A program made the translations under genes and the position numbers. The notes beneath the pieces are model-generated. The model searched no databases, was not told the origin of the DNA, and was given only the letters and a program-made list of their open reading frames with translations. From contig JAMQPK010000220.1 of assembly GCA_023717525.1 (NCBI GenBank), positions 35,026-99,025 of the forward strand: DNA of 64,000 nucleotides. The letters run 5' to 3'. Shown here piece by piece: positions 9,436 to 17,504 of the stretch; within the stretch, counting starts at the first letter, position 1; each line of letters begins with the position of its first letter. This stretch comes from Vicinamibacterales bacterium. Lineage in GTDB: Bacteria > Acidobacteriota > Vicinamibacteria > Vicinamibacterales > JAMQPK01.

Positions 9436-10971
9436 TCAGCCTGCCGGTTCGAGGTCGGTGGAGAAGACTGTCTCGCCGGCGAGGTTGACCAGGCGTACGG
9501 TCATCACACGTGTTGCGGCGCTGATGCGGACGAGACCAAAAAACTGCAGTCCTCCCAATGGGCCGGGATATGAGGGTAGGCCGGCTGGTACTCCATTGAA
9601 GCGGACTTCCGGGCCGAAGGTGTTATCGAGCGCCGCAGGCGCACCGGTTCCTGCATGGATAGGTCCGGCGACAAATTCCCAGAACGGCAGGAAATCCTTG
9701 AACTGCGCGCGCTCCGGGTCGTAGTGATGCGCGGCGGCGTAATGGACGTCGGCAGTGACCCACACGACGTTCCTGATCTGGCGCTGTCGAATGAAGCGCA
9801 GAAGGTCGGCGACTTCCAACTCGCGCCCCAGAGGCTCTCCGTTTCCGTTGGCGAACGCCTCGAAGTTGTCGCCGTCTCGTACGATCAGCCCGATCGGCAG
9901 ATCGCTGGCGATCACTTTCCACGCCGCCTTCGACGAGGCCAGGCGGCCCTTCAGCCACTCGATCTGAGCCGGACCTGCGAGCTGCGACTCAGCGGTTCGC
10001 GTCGCCTGTCGATTTGTCGTGTTGGGCCCCCGGTAGGTCCGGAGATCGAGCGTGAAGACATCGAGCAGCGGCCCGTACGGACACTGGCGAAAGATCGGAG
10101 GTCGGTCGCCTGGTTCCAGGCGAATGGGCACATGTTCGAGGAACGCGCGCCTCGCGTTCGAGCTCAGTGCCGCAACGCTCTTGATTGTGTACCGGTCGTC
10201 GCCTTCGAGGGTCTGCTGCGGGTACCAGTTATTGCGGACTTCGTGATCGTCCCACAGCGCTATCTGGGGTACCTCCGCATTGAATCGACGAACGTGCTCG
10301 TCGAGCAGGTTATAGAGGTGGTTTCCGCGGAACTCGTCGAGCGTTTCGGCAACCTTCGACTTCGCGGGCGTGACGACGTTCTTCCAGATGCCGCCATCCG
10401 GCAGCCGCACCTCTTCCACCAGCGGCCCATCCGCATAGACTGTGTCGCCGCAATGAATGAAGAAGTCCGGTTGCGCGCGCCGCATCGTCTCGAACATCTT
10501 CAAGCCGCCCCACTGGAGATTGATGCCCCAGCCCTGACCGACAGTGTCTGCCGCCCACGCGAAGCTGAGGTCGCCCGGCCGCGCCGGCGCAGAAAGAAAA
10601 CTGCCCTGTGAGGGCAGGCTCTGATTGCGCGAATCGCGAAGATCCTCGAAACGAACGCGGTAGAAGATCCGCTGGCCTGACGGAAGGCCTGAAAGGTCGA
10701 TCCGGGCCGTGAAGCCCGATTCTGCGCGAGCCACCGAACCGGCCGCTCGCTGAATGTTCTGGAATGACTCGGTCGTCGACCACTCGACCAGCATTCGGGA
10801 GGCTCGATCGCTGCGGCTCCAGACGATTGCGCGGTTGCCGGTGACGTCACCGGCGGCTGTGCCGTAGCTGATTGAGGGTCGTGAGGATTCCTGGCGGAGC
10901 ACAGCAGGGGCAAATGCAAATGCCCCTGCTGCACGTGTTGTCGTCGAAAGAAAACGGCGCCTGCCGATCAA
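9436..10971 (-). CDS. phoD: PhoD-like alkaline phosphatase D, Tat-exported
   Basis: MIGRRRFLSTTTRAAGAFAFAPAVL; FFIHCGDTVYADGP, ALWDDHEVRNNW, VWVTADVHYAAAHHYDP; TTG start. Confidence 0.85.
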   Translation of the reverse strand: MIGRRRFLSTTTRAAGAFAFAPAVLRQESSRPSISYGTAAGDVTGNRAIVWSRSDRASRMLVEWSTTESFQNIQRAAGSVARAESGFTARIDLSGLPSGQRIFYRVRFEDLRDSRNQSLPSQGSFLSAPARPGDLSFAWAADTVGQGWGINLQWGGLKMFETMRRAQPDFFIHCGDTVYADGPLVEEVRLPDGGIWKNVVTPAKSKVAETLDEFRGNHLYNLLDEHVRRFNAEVPQIALWDDHEVRNNWYPQQTLEGDDRYTIKSVAALSSNARRAFLEHVPIRLEPGDRPPIFRQCPYGPLLDVFTLDLRTYRGPNTTNRQATRTAESQLAGPAQIEWLKGRLASSKAAWKVIASDLPIGLIVRDGDNFEAFANGNGEPLGRELEVADLLRFIRQRQIRNVVWVTADVHYAAAHHYDPERAQFKDFLPFWEFVAGPIHAGTGAPAALDNTFGPEVRFNGVPAGLPSYPGPLGGLQFFGLVRISAATRVMTVRLVNLAGETVFSTDLEPAG

Positions 10972-10973
10972 CG

Positions 10974-11048
10974 CTGGTCCTTGGTCCTTCGTCCTTCGTC
11001 CTTGGTCCCGACGATGGACGATGGGCCATCGACGATGGACGATGGACG
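10974..11048. repeat. Heptamer array B: 5 units (T/C)T(G/C)GTCC then 5 units ATSGRCS in opposite orientation
   Basis: CTGGTCC TTGGTCC TTCGTCC TTCGTCC TTGGTCC - CGACG - ATGGACG ATGGGCC ATCGACG ATGGACG ATGGACG; the second half is the reverse complement of the array A unit. Confidence 0.95.
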
Positions 11049-11057
11049 GCCGTCAGC

Positions 11058-12128
11058 TTAGTTCGTCGGTTTCGCCGCCCAGGGGCCGACTTCCGGCTTG
11101 CCCTGCGTGTTGGCCAGCGGACCGAGCTCGCCCTGCACACCACGCGTGATTGCGGCCGTTTCGCTGGCGTTCTGGAAGCAGGTGAAGTCCGGCCGGTCGC
11201 GCCATGCGAACGGACCGCAGAGACGCTTGCCTGCGCCGATGGCGGCGTCGTGCACGATATTGATGATGCGCTCGTAGTCGGGCGTGCCCTGTGCGTACCC
11301 AGAGAAGTTGCCCAGGTCGCCGCTTGCGGCGAAGAGCGCCGTCACGCCGGGGATCTTCGCAATCTCATGCGCATTCTTCACGCCTTCGAGCGTCTCGATC
11401 ATCAGAATGAGCACGATATTGTCGTTGATCGTCTGGCGATAGCCACCGGGGACGCCGCCGAACATCGCGGGATCGAACGCCTGCCCGCCGCCGTTGCTGC
11501 GACGGCCGAGAGGCGGGAAGTAGGTCCAGTTGCGCGCGGCCGTGGCTTCTTCAACTGTGTCAACCGTGGGCACGACGACTACCAGCGCGCCGGCATCGAC
11601 CGCGTGCTGGATTTCTTTTTCGTCGGTGTACGCGACGCGTGTGCCAGGCACCGCTTTCGCGTGCGGGCAGGTGCGCCACAAACGTGCGGCTGCCGACCAG
11701 TCACGATTGTCGTGCTGCATCTCGGTCCAGATGAAGTCGTAGCCGGCGTTGGCCATCGCGCAGTAGGTGCTCGCGTCGGTCGCGCCGAAGACCGTGCCGC
11801 CCGTCACCTTCTGGCCCGCCATCATCTTCAGCTTGACCGGGTTCCAGATCTTGGAGCCCGCCGGTGGAGCGAAGGCTGAACCGTACTTCCAGGCATCCGA
11901 ATTGAACGGACCGGTATTCTGGGCGCCAGCCGGCGGAGTCTGTTTGGCGTTGCTGTCCTTGCCCGCGGGGGCGGCGAGCGGAAACTGCATCTTCCCGGCA
12001 TCCGGGTTATTGGCGTAGGGGTCGGCGCCAGCCGGGCCACCCTGTCGCGCCGGAGCCTGTCCCTGTGCGCTGAACGTGGCGATTCCTAACGCTGTGACGG
12101 CCGTCACAGCAAAAAGCAGACGTTTCAC
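11058..12128 (-). CDS. Secreted HpcH/HpaI aldolase/citrate lyase family protein
   Basis: GTG start at 12128 after AGGAGG; signal peptide KRLLFAVTAVTALGIATFSAQGQ; aldolase core (NAGYDFIWTEMQHDN, ILMIETLEGVKNAHEIAKIPGVTALFAASGDL). Confidence 0.8.
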   Translation of the reverse strand: MKRLLFAVTAVTALGIATFSAQGQAPARQGGPAGADPYANNPDAGKMQFPLAAPAGKDSNAKQTPPAGAQNTGPFNSDAWKYGSAFAPPAGSKIWNPVKLKMMAGQKVTGGTVFGATDASTYCAMANAGYDFIWTEMQHDNRDWSAAARLWRTCPHAKAVPGTRVAYTDEKEIQHAVDAGALVVVVPTVDTVEEATAARNWTYFPPLGRRSNGGGQAFDPAMFGGVPGGYRQTINDNIVLILMIETLEGVKNAHEIAKIPGVTALFAASGDLGNFSGYAQGTPDYERIINIVHDAAIGAGKRLCGPFAWRDRPDFTCFQNASETAAITRGVQGELGPLANTQGKPEVGPWAAKPTN

Positions 12129-12205
12129 TTCAAACCTCCTTATGAGTGCGACTGTTCGCAGAGGGAGAATATGCACCCGTACGTCCCCTGAGGGCAAGCG
12201 TTACC

Positions 12206-12541
12206 TTACGGTTGTGCGTCGAAGAATTTCAGGGCCATCGTGCCGTGTGTCGTGGCTGCACCGGCACGCAACGCGGCGGCGAGCAGCGCCGATTCGACGA
12301 GCTCTTCGCGCGTCGCGCCGGCCGCCTTGGCCGCTTTTGAATGGGCCTCGATGCAGTACGGGCACATCTGGGCGCATGCGACCGCGACCGCGATCAGCTC
12401 TCGATACTTTCTGGGGATGGCGCCGTCGGTTCGCGCCGTGATTTTTTCGAGATTCAACCACGCCTCGTAGTCGGCAGGGGCGAGTTTCCTCATTTCTCTG
12501 AGAAGACGAATGTCAGCTGGATCGTGAAAGTGGTCGCTCAA
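12206..12541 (-). CDS. Carboxymuconolactone decarboxylase family protein (AhpD-like)
   Basis: IPRKYRELIAVAVACAQMCPYCIEAHSKAAKAAGATREELVESALLAAALRAGAA; CxxC and conserved His. Confidence 0.9.
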   Translation of the reverse strand: MSDHFHDPADIRLLREMRKLAPADYEAWLNLEKITARTDGAIPRKYRELIAVAVACAQMCPYCIEAHSKAAKAAGATREELVESALLAAALRAGAATTHGTMALKFFDAQP

Positions 12542-12595
12542 ATGAAGGCCTCCGGGCAGAGGATACCAATCTACTGCGGAAGACGCACGATGAAG

Positions 12596-12623
12596 TTAGT
12601 TATTGGTCGTCAGTCGTTGGTCG
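12596..12623. repeat. Heptamer array C (upstream of four-helix-bundle gene)
   Basis: TTAGTTA TTGGTCG TCAGTCG TTGGTCG in 7-bp register. Confidence 0.8.
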
Positions 12624-12655
12624 TGCGCGGGCAGGGTTCTTGCCGTGCTCTCGAC

Positions 12656-13039
12656 ATGATCGCAAAGACTCTCATCGATTTACAGGTCTATCAGAAAGCG
12701 CTCGTCGGATCGTTCGCAGTTTCTGCACTCTTGAAGCACCCCCAGCTGCGCAAAGACCGCAAACTGAGCGAACAACTTGGCGCAGCCGCCGATTCGGTGT
12801 GCAGCAACATCGCCGAAGGGTTCGCACAGCAGTCCGACCGGAAATTCACGCTCTATCTCTTTGTTGCACGAGGATCGGCCAACGAGGTACGCGCGCATCT
12901 GGCTGTGGCCCGCAACCGAGACCATATCACCGCCGAGGAACTTTCAGAACTGAGCCGTACCTACGACGAGATCGGGCGGATGTTGACGCGCTTCATCCAG
13001 TATCTGCGCCGGTCGGATCGCCGGGAGCAGGCAAAGTAG
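12656..13039 (+). CDS. Four-helix-bundle protein, S23/23S rRNA intervening-sequence protein (Avd-like) family
   Basis: MIAKTLIDLQVYQKALVGSFAVSALLKHPQLRKDRKLSEQLGAAADSVCSNIAEGFAQQSDRKFTLYLFVARGSANEVRAHLAVA...; SNIAEGFAQ...ARGSANEVRAHL is typical. Track start at 12341 is an over-extension. Confidence 0.85.
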   Translation: MIAKTLIDLQVYQKALVGSFAVSALLKHPQLRKDRKLSEQLGAAADSVCSNIAEGFAQQSDRKFTLYLFVARGSANEVRAHLAVARNRDHITAEELSELSRTYDEIGRMLTRFIQYLRRSDRREQAK

Positions 13040-13064
13040 GTTCTTGGTCCTTTGTCCCCGGTCT
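13037..13064. repeat. Heptamer array D (immediately downstream of four-helix-bundle gene)
   Basis: TAGGTTC TTGGTCC TTTGTCC CCGGTCT in 7-bp register; the stop codon TAG is in the first unit. Confidence 0.7.
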
Positions 13065-13132
13065 CAGCCGGCCCGCCGCCAACGCCGGGTTCTTCATGCG
13101 GCCTGACTGTTGTGACGGATACAATCTCCCGG

Positions 13133-15106
13133 ATGCCGGCACTCACGGTAGTGGTCGTCGTCTACAACATTCCGCGCGAGGCGCCACGGACGCTCTTCTC
13201 GTTGTCGGCTGACTACCAGCGGGACATCGATCCCGAAGAATACGAAATCATCGTCGTCGATAACGGTTCGAGTCCACCCTTCGATCCGAGGGTCCTCGAT
13301 GGACTGCAGGGTAACTTTCGTCTGCTCAGAATTGACGATGCACCCGCGTCACCGGCTCACGCTGCGAATCGCGGTCTGGCGGCGGCGCGGGGTGCGGTGG
13401 TCGGCCTGTTGATCGACGGAGCCCGTCTCGTCACTCCTGGTCTGTTGCACTACGCGTTGCTCGGGGCGAACAGTCATCCGAAGGCGGTCGTTGCCAGCCT
13501 TGGCTGGTATCTCGGTGGCGACCTGCAGGGAGCTGCCGCGGAAGCCGGCTACAACCAGGCGCGCGAAGACGCGTTGCTGTCGTCGATCGACTGGCCGACG
13601 GACGGATATCGTCTGTTCGACATCGGAACCCTCGACGAATCCTCGGTCGACGGCTGGATGGCACCGATTTCCGAAACCAATACGTTATTCATGCGTCGCC
13701 AGTTGTGGGATCTCCTGGGGGGGTTGGACGAGCGTTTCGACGCCGCGGGGGGTGGTTTGGTCAACCTCGATATCTACCGCCGGGCCTTGCAGCTCGACGG
13801 AGCGGACCCGGTCGTCCTCCTCGGAGAAGCGTCGTTCCATCAACTGCATGGGGGGGTCTCGACGAATGCGGGCCAGTCCCAGCAGCTCGATAACTGGGAT
13901 CGCTGGCATTCGCAGTACCGACAACTCCGCAGCGTCGACTGGACCTGGGTGCCCCGGCGGAGCCCTGCAACGCTGATCGGCAGGCTTCCGGCGGAGGCGA
14001 TGTCGCGATTCGTCCACTCGGCCATCAGCCCGGTACGTGCGGACGTTCACCCGCTTGGGCCAGCGTTCGATCAGGGCACCTGGTCGCCGACACCGGTGGC
14101 CCGGCCGGCCGACCCAGTCACCGCCGGCCTTGTCGATCTCGCGCATATGGAGCTCAGGCGCGGTCGACCGGGTGCGGCCGGAGCCGTAGCCCGATTCGCT
14201 CGCCATCGCGATCCCGACAATCACGAGTTACGGCGCCTCATGTCCCTGACCGCCAATCACGTCCGCTTCGAGCCGGATGACGCACATCGGGCCGTGGCCT
14301 TGGCGCGTGCGCATCAGATCGTCGGTGACCTGGCCGGCGCGACTGCTCATTTCAGGAAAGCGCTCGACCGTCAACCAGGCTTGGTCGACGCGCACGTCGG
14401 ACTGTCTGAGCTGCGGATGCCGGCGGAGCATTATCTGGTTTGGTTGCAGCGGCTGTACGACCTGTTGGCGCCCGCCACAGCCCTCGAGATTGGGATCTAC
14501 CACGGGCAGTCGCTCGCGCTGCATCGTCCACCGACCGTGGTAATCGGCGTCGACCCCCAGCCATTGGTAGCTCAGCCGCTCCAGACCGAGACGCACATCT
14601 TTACGCAGACGAGCGATGCCTTCTTCGCGAGCCAGCGGCTCGACGCGTTGCTCGGTGGACGCCCGCTCTCGGTGGGGTTCATCGACGGACTACACCTCTT
14701 CGAACAAGCGCTGCGGGACTTCATGAATCTCGAAGCCCATTGCGGACCAGAATCCACGATTCTTATTCACGACACGGTTCCGCTGGACGAACCGACGCAG
14801 CGTCGCGAAATGGACACGGTGTTCCACACCGGCGACGTCTGGCGCACCGTCTTGTGCCTCAGGAAGTATCGACCCGGCCTGCAAATGTTCACCATCGCGA
14901 CGCCGCCCACCGGCCTCACGGTCGTGACCGGTTTGGATCCGAGCTCGCGACTCCTGGAAGCGCACTATGATGAGTATGTGAACGAGTTTCTTTCCATTCC
15001 ATTCGTCGCCATCGAGAACGATCTGAGCCGTGCGCTTAACGTGGTAGCGGCCGATCTTCCCTCCGTCGAACGCCTACTCGGCGAGCGGCGGTCTACCAGG
15101 TCGTGA
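13133..15106 (+). CDS. GT2 glycosyltransferase fused to C-terminal class I methyltransferase-like domain
   Basis: MPALTVVVVVYNIPREAPRTLFSLSADYQRDIDPEEYEIIVVDNGSSPPF; C-terminal ATALEIGIYHGQSLALHRPP...VGFIDGLHLFEQALRDFMNLEAH...ILIHDTVP. Confidence 0.8.
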   Translation: MPALTVVVVVYNIPREAPRTLFSLSADYQRDIDPEEYEIIVVDNGSSPPFDPRVLDGLQGNFRLLRIDDAPASPAHAANRGLAAARGAVVGLLIDGARLVTPGLLHYALLGANSHPKAVVASLGWYLGGDLQGAAAEAGYNQAREDALLSSIDWPTDGYRLFDIGTLDESSVDGWMAPISETNTLFMRRQLWDLLGGLDERFDAAGGGLVNLDIYRRALQLDGADPVVLLGEASFHQLHGGVSTNAGQSQQLDNWDRWHSQYRQLRSVDWTWVPRRSPATLIGRLPAEAMSRFVHSAISPVRADVHPLGPAFDQGTWSPTPVARPADPVTAGLVDLAHMELRRGRPGAAGAVARFARHRDPDNHELRRLMSLTANHVRFEPDDAHRAVALARAHQIVGDLAGATAHFRKALDRQPGLVDAHVGLSELRMPAEHYLVWLQRLYDLLAPATALEIGIYHGQSLALHRPPTVVIGVDPQPLVAQPLQTETHIFTQTSDAFFASQRLDALLGGRPLSVGFIDGLHLFEQALRDFMNLEAHCGPESTILIHDTVPLDEPTQRREMDTVFHTGDVWRTVLCLRKYRPGLQMFTIATPPTGLTVVTGLDPSSRLLEAHYDEYVNEFLSIPFVAIENDLSRALNVVAADLPSVERLLGERRSTRS

Positions 15107-15110
15107 CACC

Positions 15111-15800
15111 ATGATTCGCCAGGGTTCATACGTTGTCGATCGAGACCAGGCCGCTTTGTCGTCAGGGGATACCGAGGCCGTCGATCGATTTCACGAGCTT
15201 TATTACCAACGCTGGGTTAACCAGTCCGACACTATCAACCTGAGCTGGTTCGGATACCGGCTGCTGAAGTGCCCGATGGACATGTGGATGTATCAGGAAC
15301 TGCTGGTACGCACGCGGCCGGACTTCGTAGTGGAGGCGGGTACTTATCTGGGGGGCAGTGCGCTGTATCTGGCGACCATCCTCGACCAGCTCGGGCACGG
15401 ACGGGTCATTACGATCGACATCACTCCACAACCCGATCGCCCGGTCCATCCGCGCATCGACTATGTTCTCGGGTCGAGCATCGATCCGGCGGTGGTGCAG
15501 GGCGTGTTCGGATCGGTTGCCGGGCGGCGCGCCATGGTCATTCTGGATTCCGATCACACCGAAGACCACGTTCACGCGGAGATGACCGCATATAGCCCGC
15601 TCGTGCACGTTGGCGACTACATGATCGTTGAGGACACCAACGTCAATGGCCACCCGGCATGGCCGGCGTTCGGGCCTGGTCCGATGGAGGCCGTAGACCG
15701 ATTCCTATCGCAGCGGCAAGATTTCGAGGTGGACTCGCGCTGCGAGCGCTTCCTGATGACGCTGAACCCGCGTGGGTACCTGCGGCGCTGCGCGAGCTGA
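15111..15800 (+). CDS. Cephalosporin hydroxylase (CmcI)-family methyltransferase-like protein
   Basis: MDMWMYQELLVRTRPDFVVEAGTYLGGSALYLATILDQLGHGRVITIDI...VILDSDHTEDHVHAEMTAYSPLVHVGDYMIVEDTNVNGHP. Confidence 0.85.
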   Translation: MIRQGSYVVDRDQAALSSGDTEAVDRFHELYYQRWVNQSDTINLSWFGYRLLKCPMDMWMYQELLVRTRPDFVVEAGTYLGGSALYLATILDQLGHGRVITIDITPQPDRPVHPRIDYVLGSSIDPAVVQGVFGSVAGRRAMVILDSDHTEDHVHAEMTAYSPLVHVGDYMIVEDTNVNGHPAWPAFGPGPMEAVDRFLSQRQDFEVDSRCERFLMTLNPRGYLRRCAS

Positions 15801-15807
15801 TACCGAC

Positions 15808-16584
15808 ATGCTCGCTGAATCGCCGCTGGCTACGTTGTATCTGGACCTCCTCGAACAGACACTCACCGGGGCCATCCTGCAGGACACCGGTGTTCTCCCG
15901 GCCTTCCTTTCAACGACAGTCGTCGCATCAGTCGGCTATGACCGCGAAAGGAGGAGCAAGGGCAGGGACTGGCCGACTCACGCGCACACGATGATCGGCC
16001 TGGAGCGGCTCAGGAGCCTGCGGCACCTCGTGGCGGAGGTCCTCGAAAATGGAACGTCAGGGGACCTCCTCGAAGCCGGAGTCTGGCGGGGCGGTGCCAG
16101 CATCTATATGCGCGCGCTGCTGGCCGCGCATGGTGTGAATGATCGTCGTGTCTGGGTTGTCGACTCGTTTGCCGGGTTACCGCCGCCAAACGAAAAGGAT
16201 TTTCCCGCGGACCGCGGCGATCGACTTCATGAGATTGGTTACCTGGCCGTGCCGCTGGAGGAAGTGAAACAAAATTTCCAGAAATACGGCATGCTGGATT
16301 CCCAGGTTGAGTTCGTGTCTGGCTGGTTCAAAGATACCCTTCCAACCATACCGGTCTCTCAACTCGCGATTCTTCGCCTCGACGGCGACATGTATGAGTC
16401 CACGACGCAGTGCCTACGGTCGCTCTATGGTCGCGTCTCTATTGGCGGATTTGTCATCATCGACGATTTCGGCCTCCCCCCCTGTCGTCAGGCGGTTGAA
16501 GACTTTCGGGAGCAGAACGGAATCGTTGATCCGTTGATCGACATTGACGGTATGGCGGTTTTCTGGCAACGAGCAGGACCTTGA
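15808..16584 (+). CDS. TylF/MycF-family O-methyltransferase
   Basis: MIGLERLRSLRHLVAEVLENGTSGDLLEAGVWRGGASIYMRALLAAHG...VDSFAGLPPP...LRLDGDMYESTTQCLRSLYGRVSIGGFVIIDDF. Confidence 0.9.
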   Translation: MLAESPLATLYLDLLEQTLTGAILQDTGVLPAFLSTTVVASVGYDRERRSKGRDWPTHAHTMIGLERLRSLRHLVAEVLENGTSGDLLEAGVWRGGASIYMRALLAAHGVNDRRVWVVDSFAGLPPPNEKDFPADRGDRLHEIGYLAVPLEEVKQNFQKYGMLDSQVEFVSGWFKDTLPTIPVSQLAILRLDGDMYESTTQCLRSLYGRVSIGGFVIIDDFGLPPCRQAVEDFREQNGIVDPLIDIDGMAVFWQRAGP

Positions 16585-16637
16585 GTTGATCCTTCATTCC
16601 CGCTTAGTGACAAAACCAGCCTGTCGTCACGATCTTC

Positions 16638-16643
16638 TATAAT
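16638..16643 (+). promoter_or_regulatory. Candidate sigma70 -10 box upstream of methyltransferase gene
   Basis: Perfect TATAAT; AGGAGG RBS at 16662-16667 before ATG 16677. No convincing -35 at 17 bp. Confidence 0.4.
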
Positions 16644-16676
16644 CAACAGCGAACGGTTATCAGGAGGTAAGACGGG

Positions 16677-17477
16677 ATGAGCGAGTCACTCGAGGTGGGC
16701 GCGAACGAGTCGGCACTGATTCCGCCGAAAGAAATGCTGTACGACGGCAGCTCCTCGCCAGCGGAGTTCGTGCTGTACGGCGACCACTTCTGCCAGCACT
16801 TCCTCATAGCACGAGCTCATATGACGCCCTCGGCGGCCGTTCTCGATGTAGGTTGTGGCAACGGCTCGGTGTCGCGGGCGTTGACGCAGGTGCTCACACC
16901 TGCCGGACAGTATGAAGGCGTTGACGTGAACGGGGCGAGCATCTCCTGGCTGCAGGAGCGCTACCGAGGCTTTCCGAACTTCCACTTCAGCCACGCCGAC
17001 GTGTACAACAAAATGTACAACCCCGGCGGGCGGCTGACCGCGGGCGACTACCGATTTCCTTTTGCTGATTCGGCCTTCGACCTTGTGCTGCTGAAGTCGG
17101 TCTTCACGCACATGATGCCCGTCGACGTGCGCAAGTACATCCATGAAATCGACCGGGTCTTGAAGCCCGGTGGCCGGGCGGTCATCACGTACTTCCTGTT
17201 GAACGACGAGTCGCGGCTATTCATTGCGCGTGGACAGGACGTCCATCACTTGACGCATGAGTACGAGCGAGACCCGCTGTGCCGAATCGCGAATCCCGTG
17301 GTCCCAGAGGTGGTGGTCGCACACGACGAAGCGAGAATTCGCGGCTACCAGTCCGAGGTCGGCTGGAGCACGCTGGAAATCGCCTACGGAAACTGGAGCG
17401 GCCGAAGCTCGTTCCTCGGGCATCAGGATCTCATCATCTCGGCGAAGGAACCGAAAATCCCGGCGCCGCAGCGCTAG
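16677..17477 (+). CDS. Class I SAM-dependent methyltransferase
   Basis: AAVLDVGCGNGSVSRALTQVL...FDLVLLKSVFTHMMPVDVRKYIHEIDRVLKPGGRAVITYFLLN. Confidence 0.9.
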   Translation: MSESLEVGANESALIPPKEMLYDGSSSPAEFVLYGDHFCQHFLIARAHMTPSAAVLDVGCGNGSVSRALTQVLTPAGQYEGVDVNGASISWLQERYRGFPNFHFSHADVYNKMYNPGGRLTAGDYRFPFADSAFDLVLLKSVFTHMMPVDVRKYIHEIDRVLKPGGRAVITYFLLNDESRLFIARGQDVHHLTHEYERDPLCRIANPVVPEVVVAHDEARIRGYQSEVGWSTLEIAYGNWSGRSSFLGHQDLIISAKEPKIPAPQR

Positions 17478-17504
17478 CCGGCCCACGCCCTTCTGTTCCG
17501 CGCA

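Noticed and set aside
3818-11048. Heptamer arrays as possible CRISPR
   Set aside because: 7-bp contiguous units without spacers and no cas genes.
12656-13039. Diversity-generating retroelement (Avd homolog)
   Set aside because: No reverse transcriptase, template/variable repeat pair or C-type lectin target recognised in the window; family resemblance only.
16607-16630. GTGAC...GTCAC inverted repeat as terminator
   Set aside because: Short, interrupted stem without a U-tract; cannot be supported.
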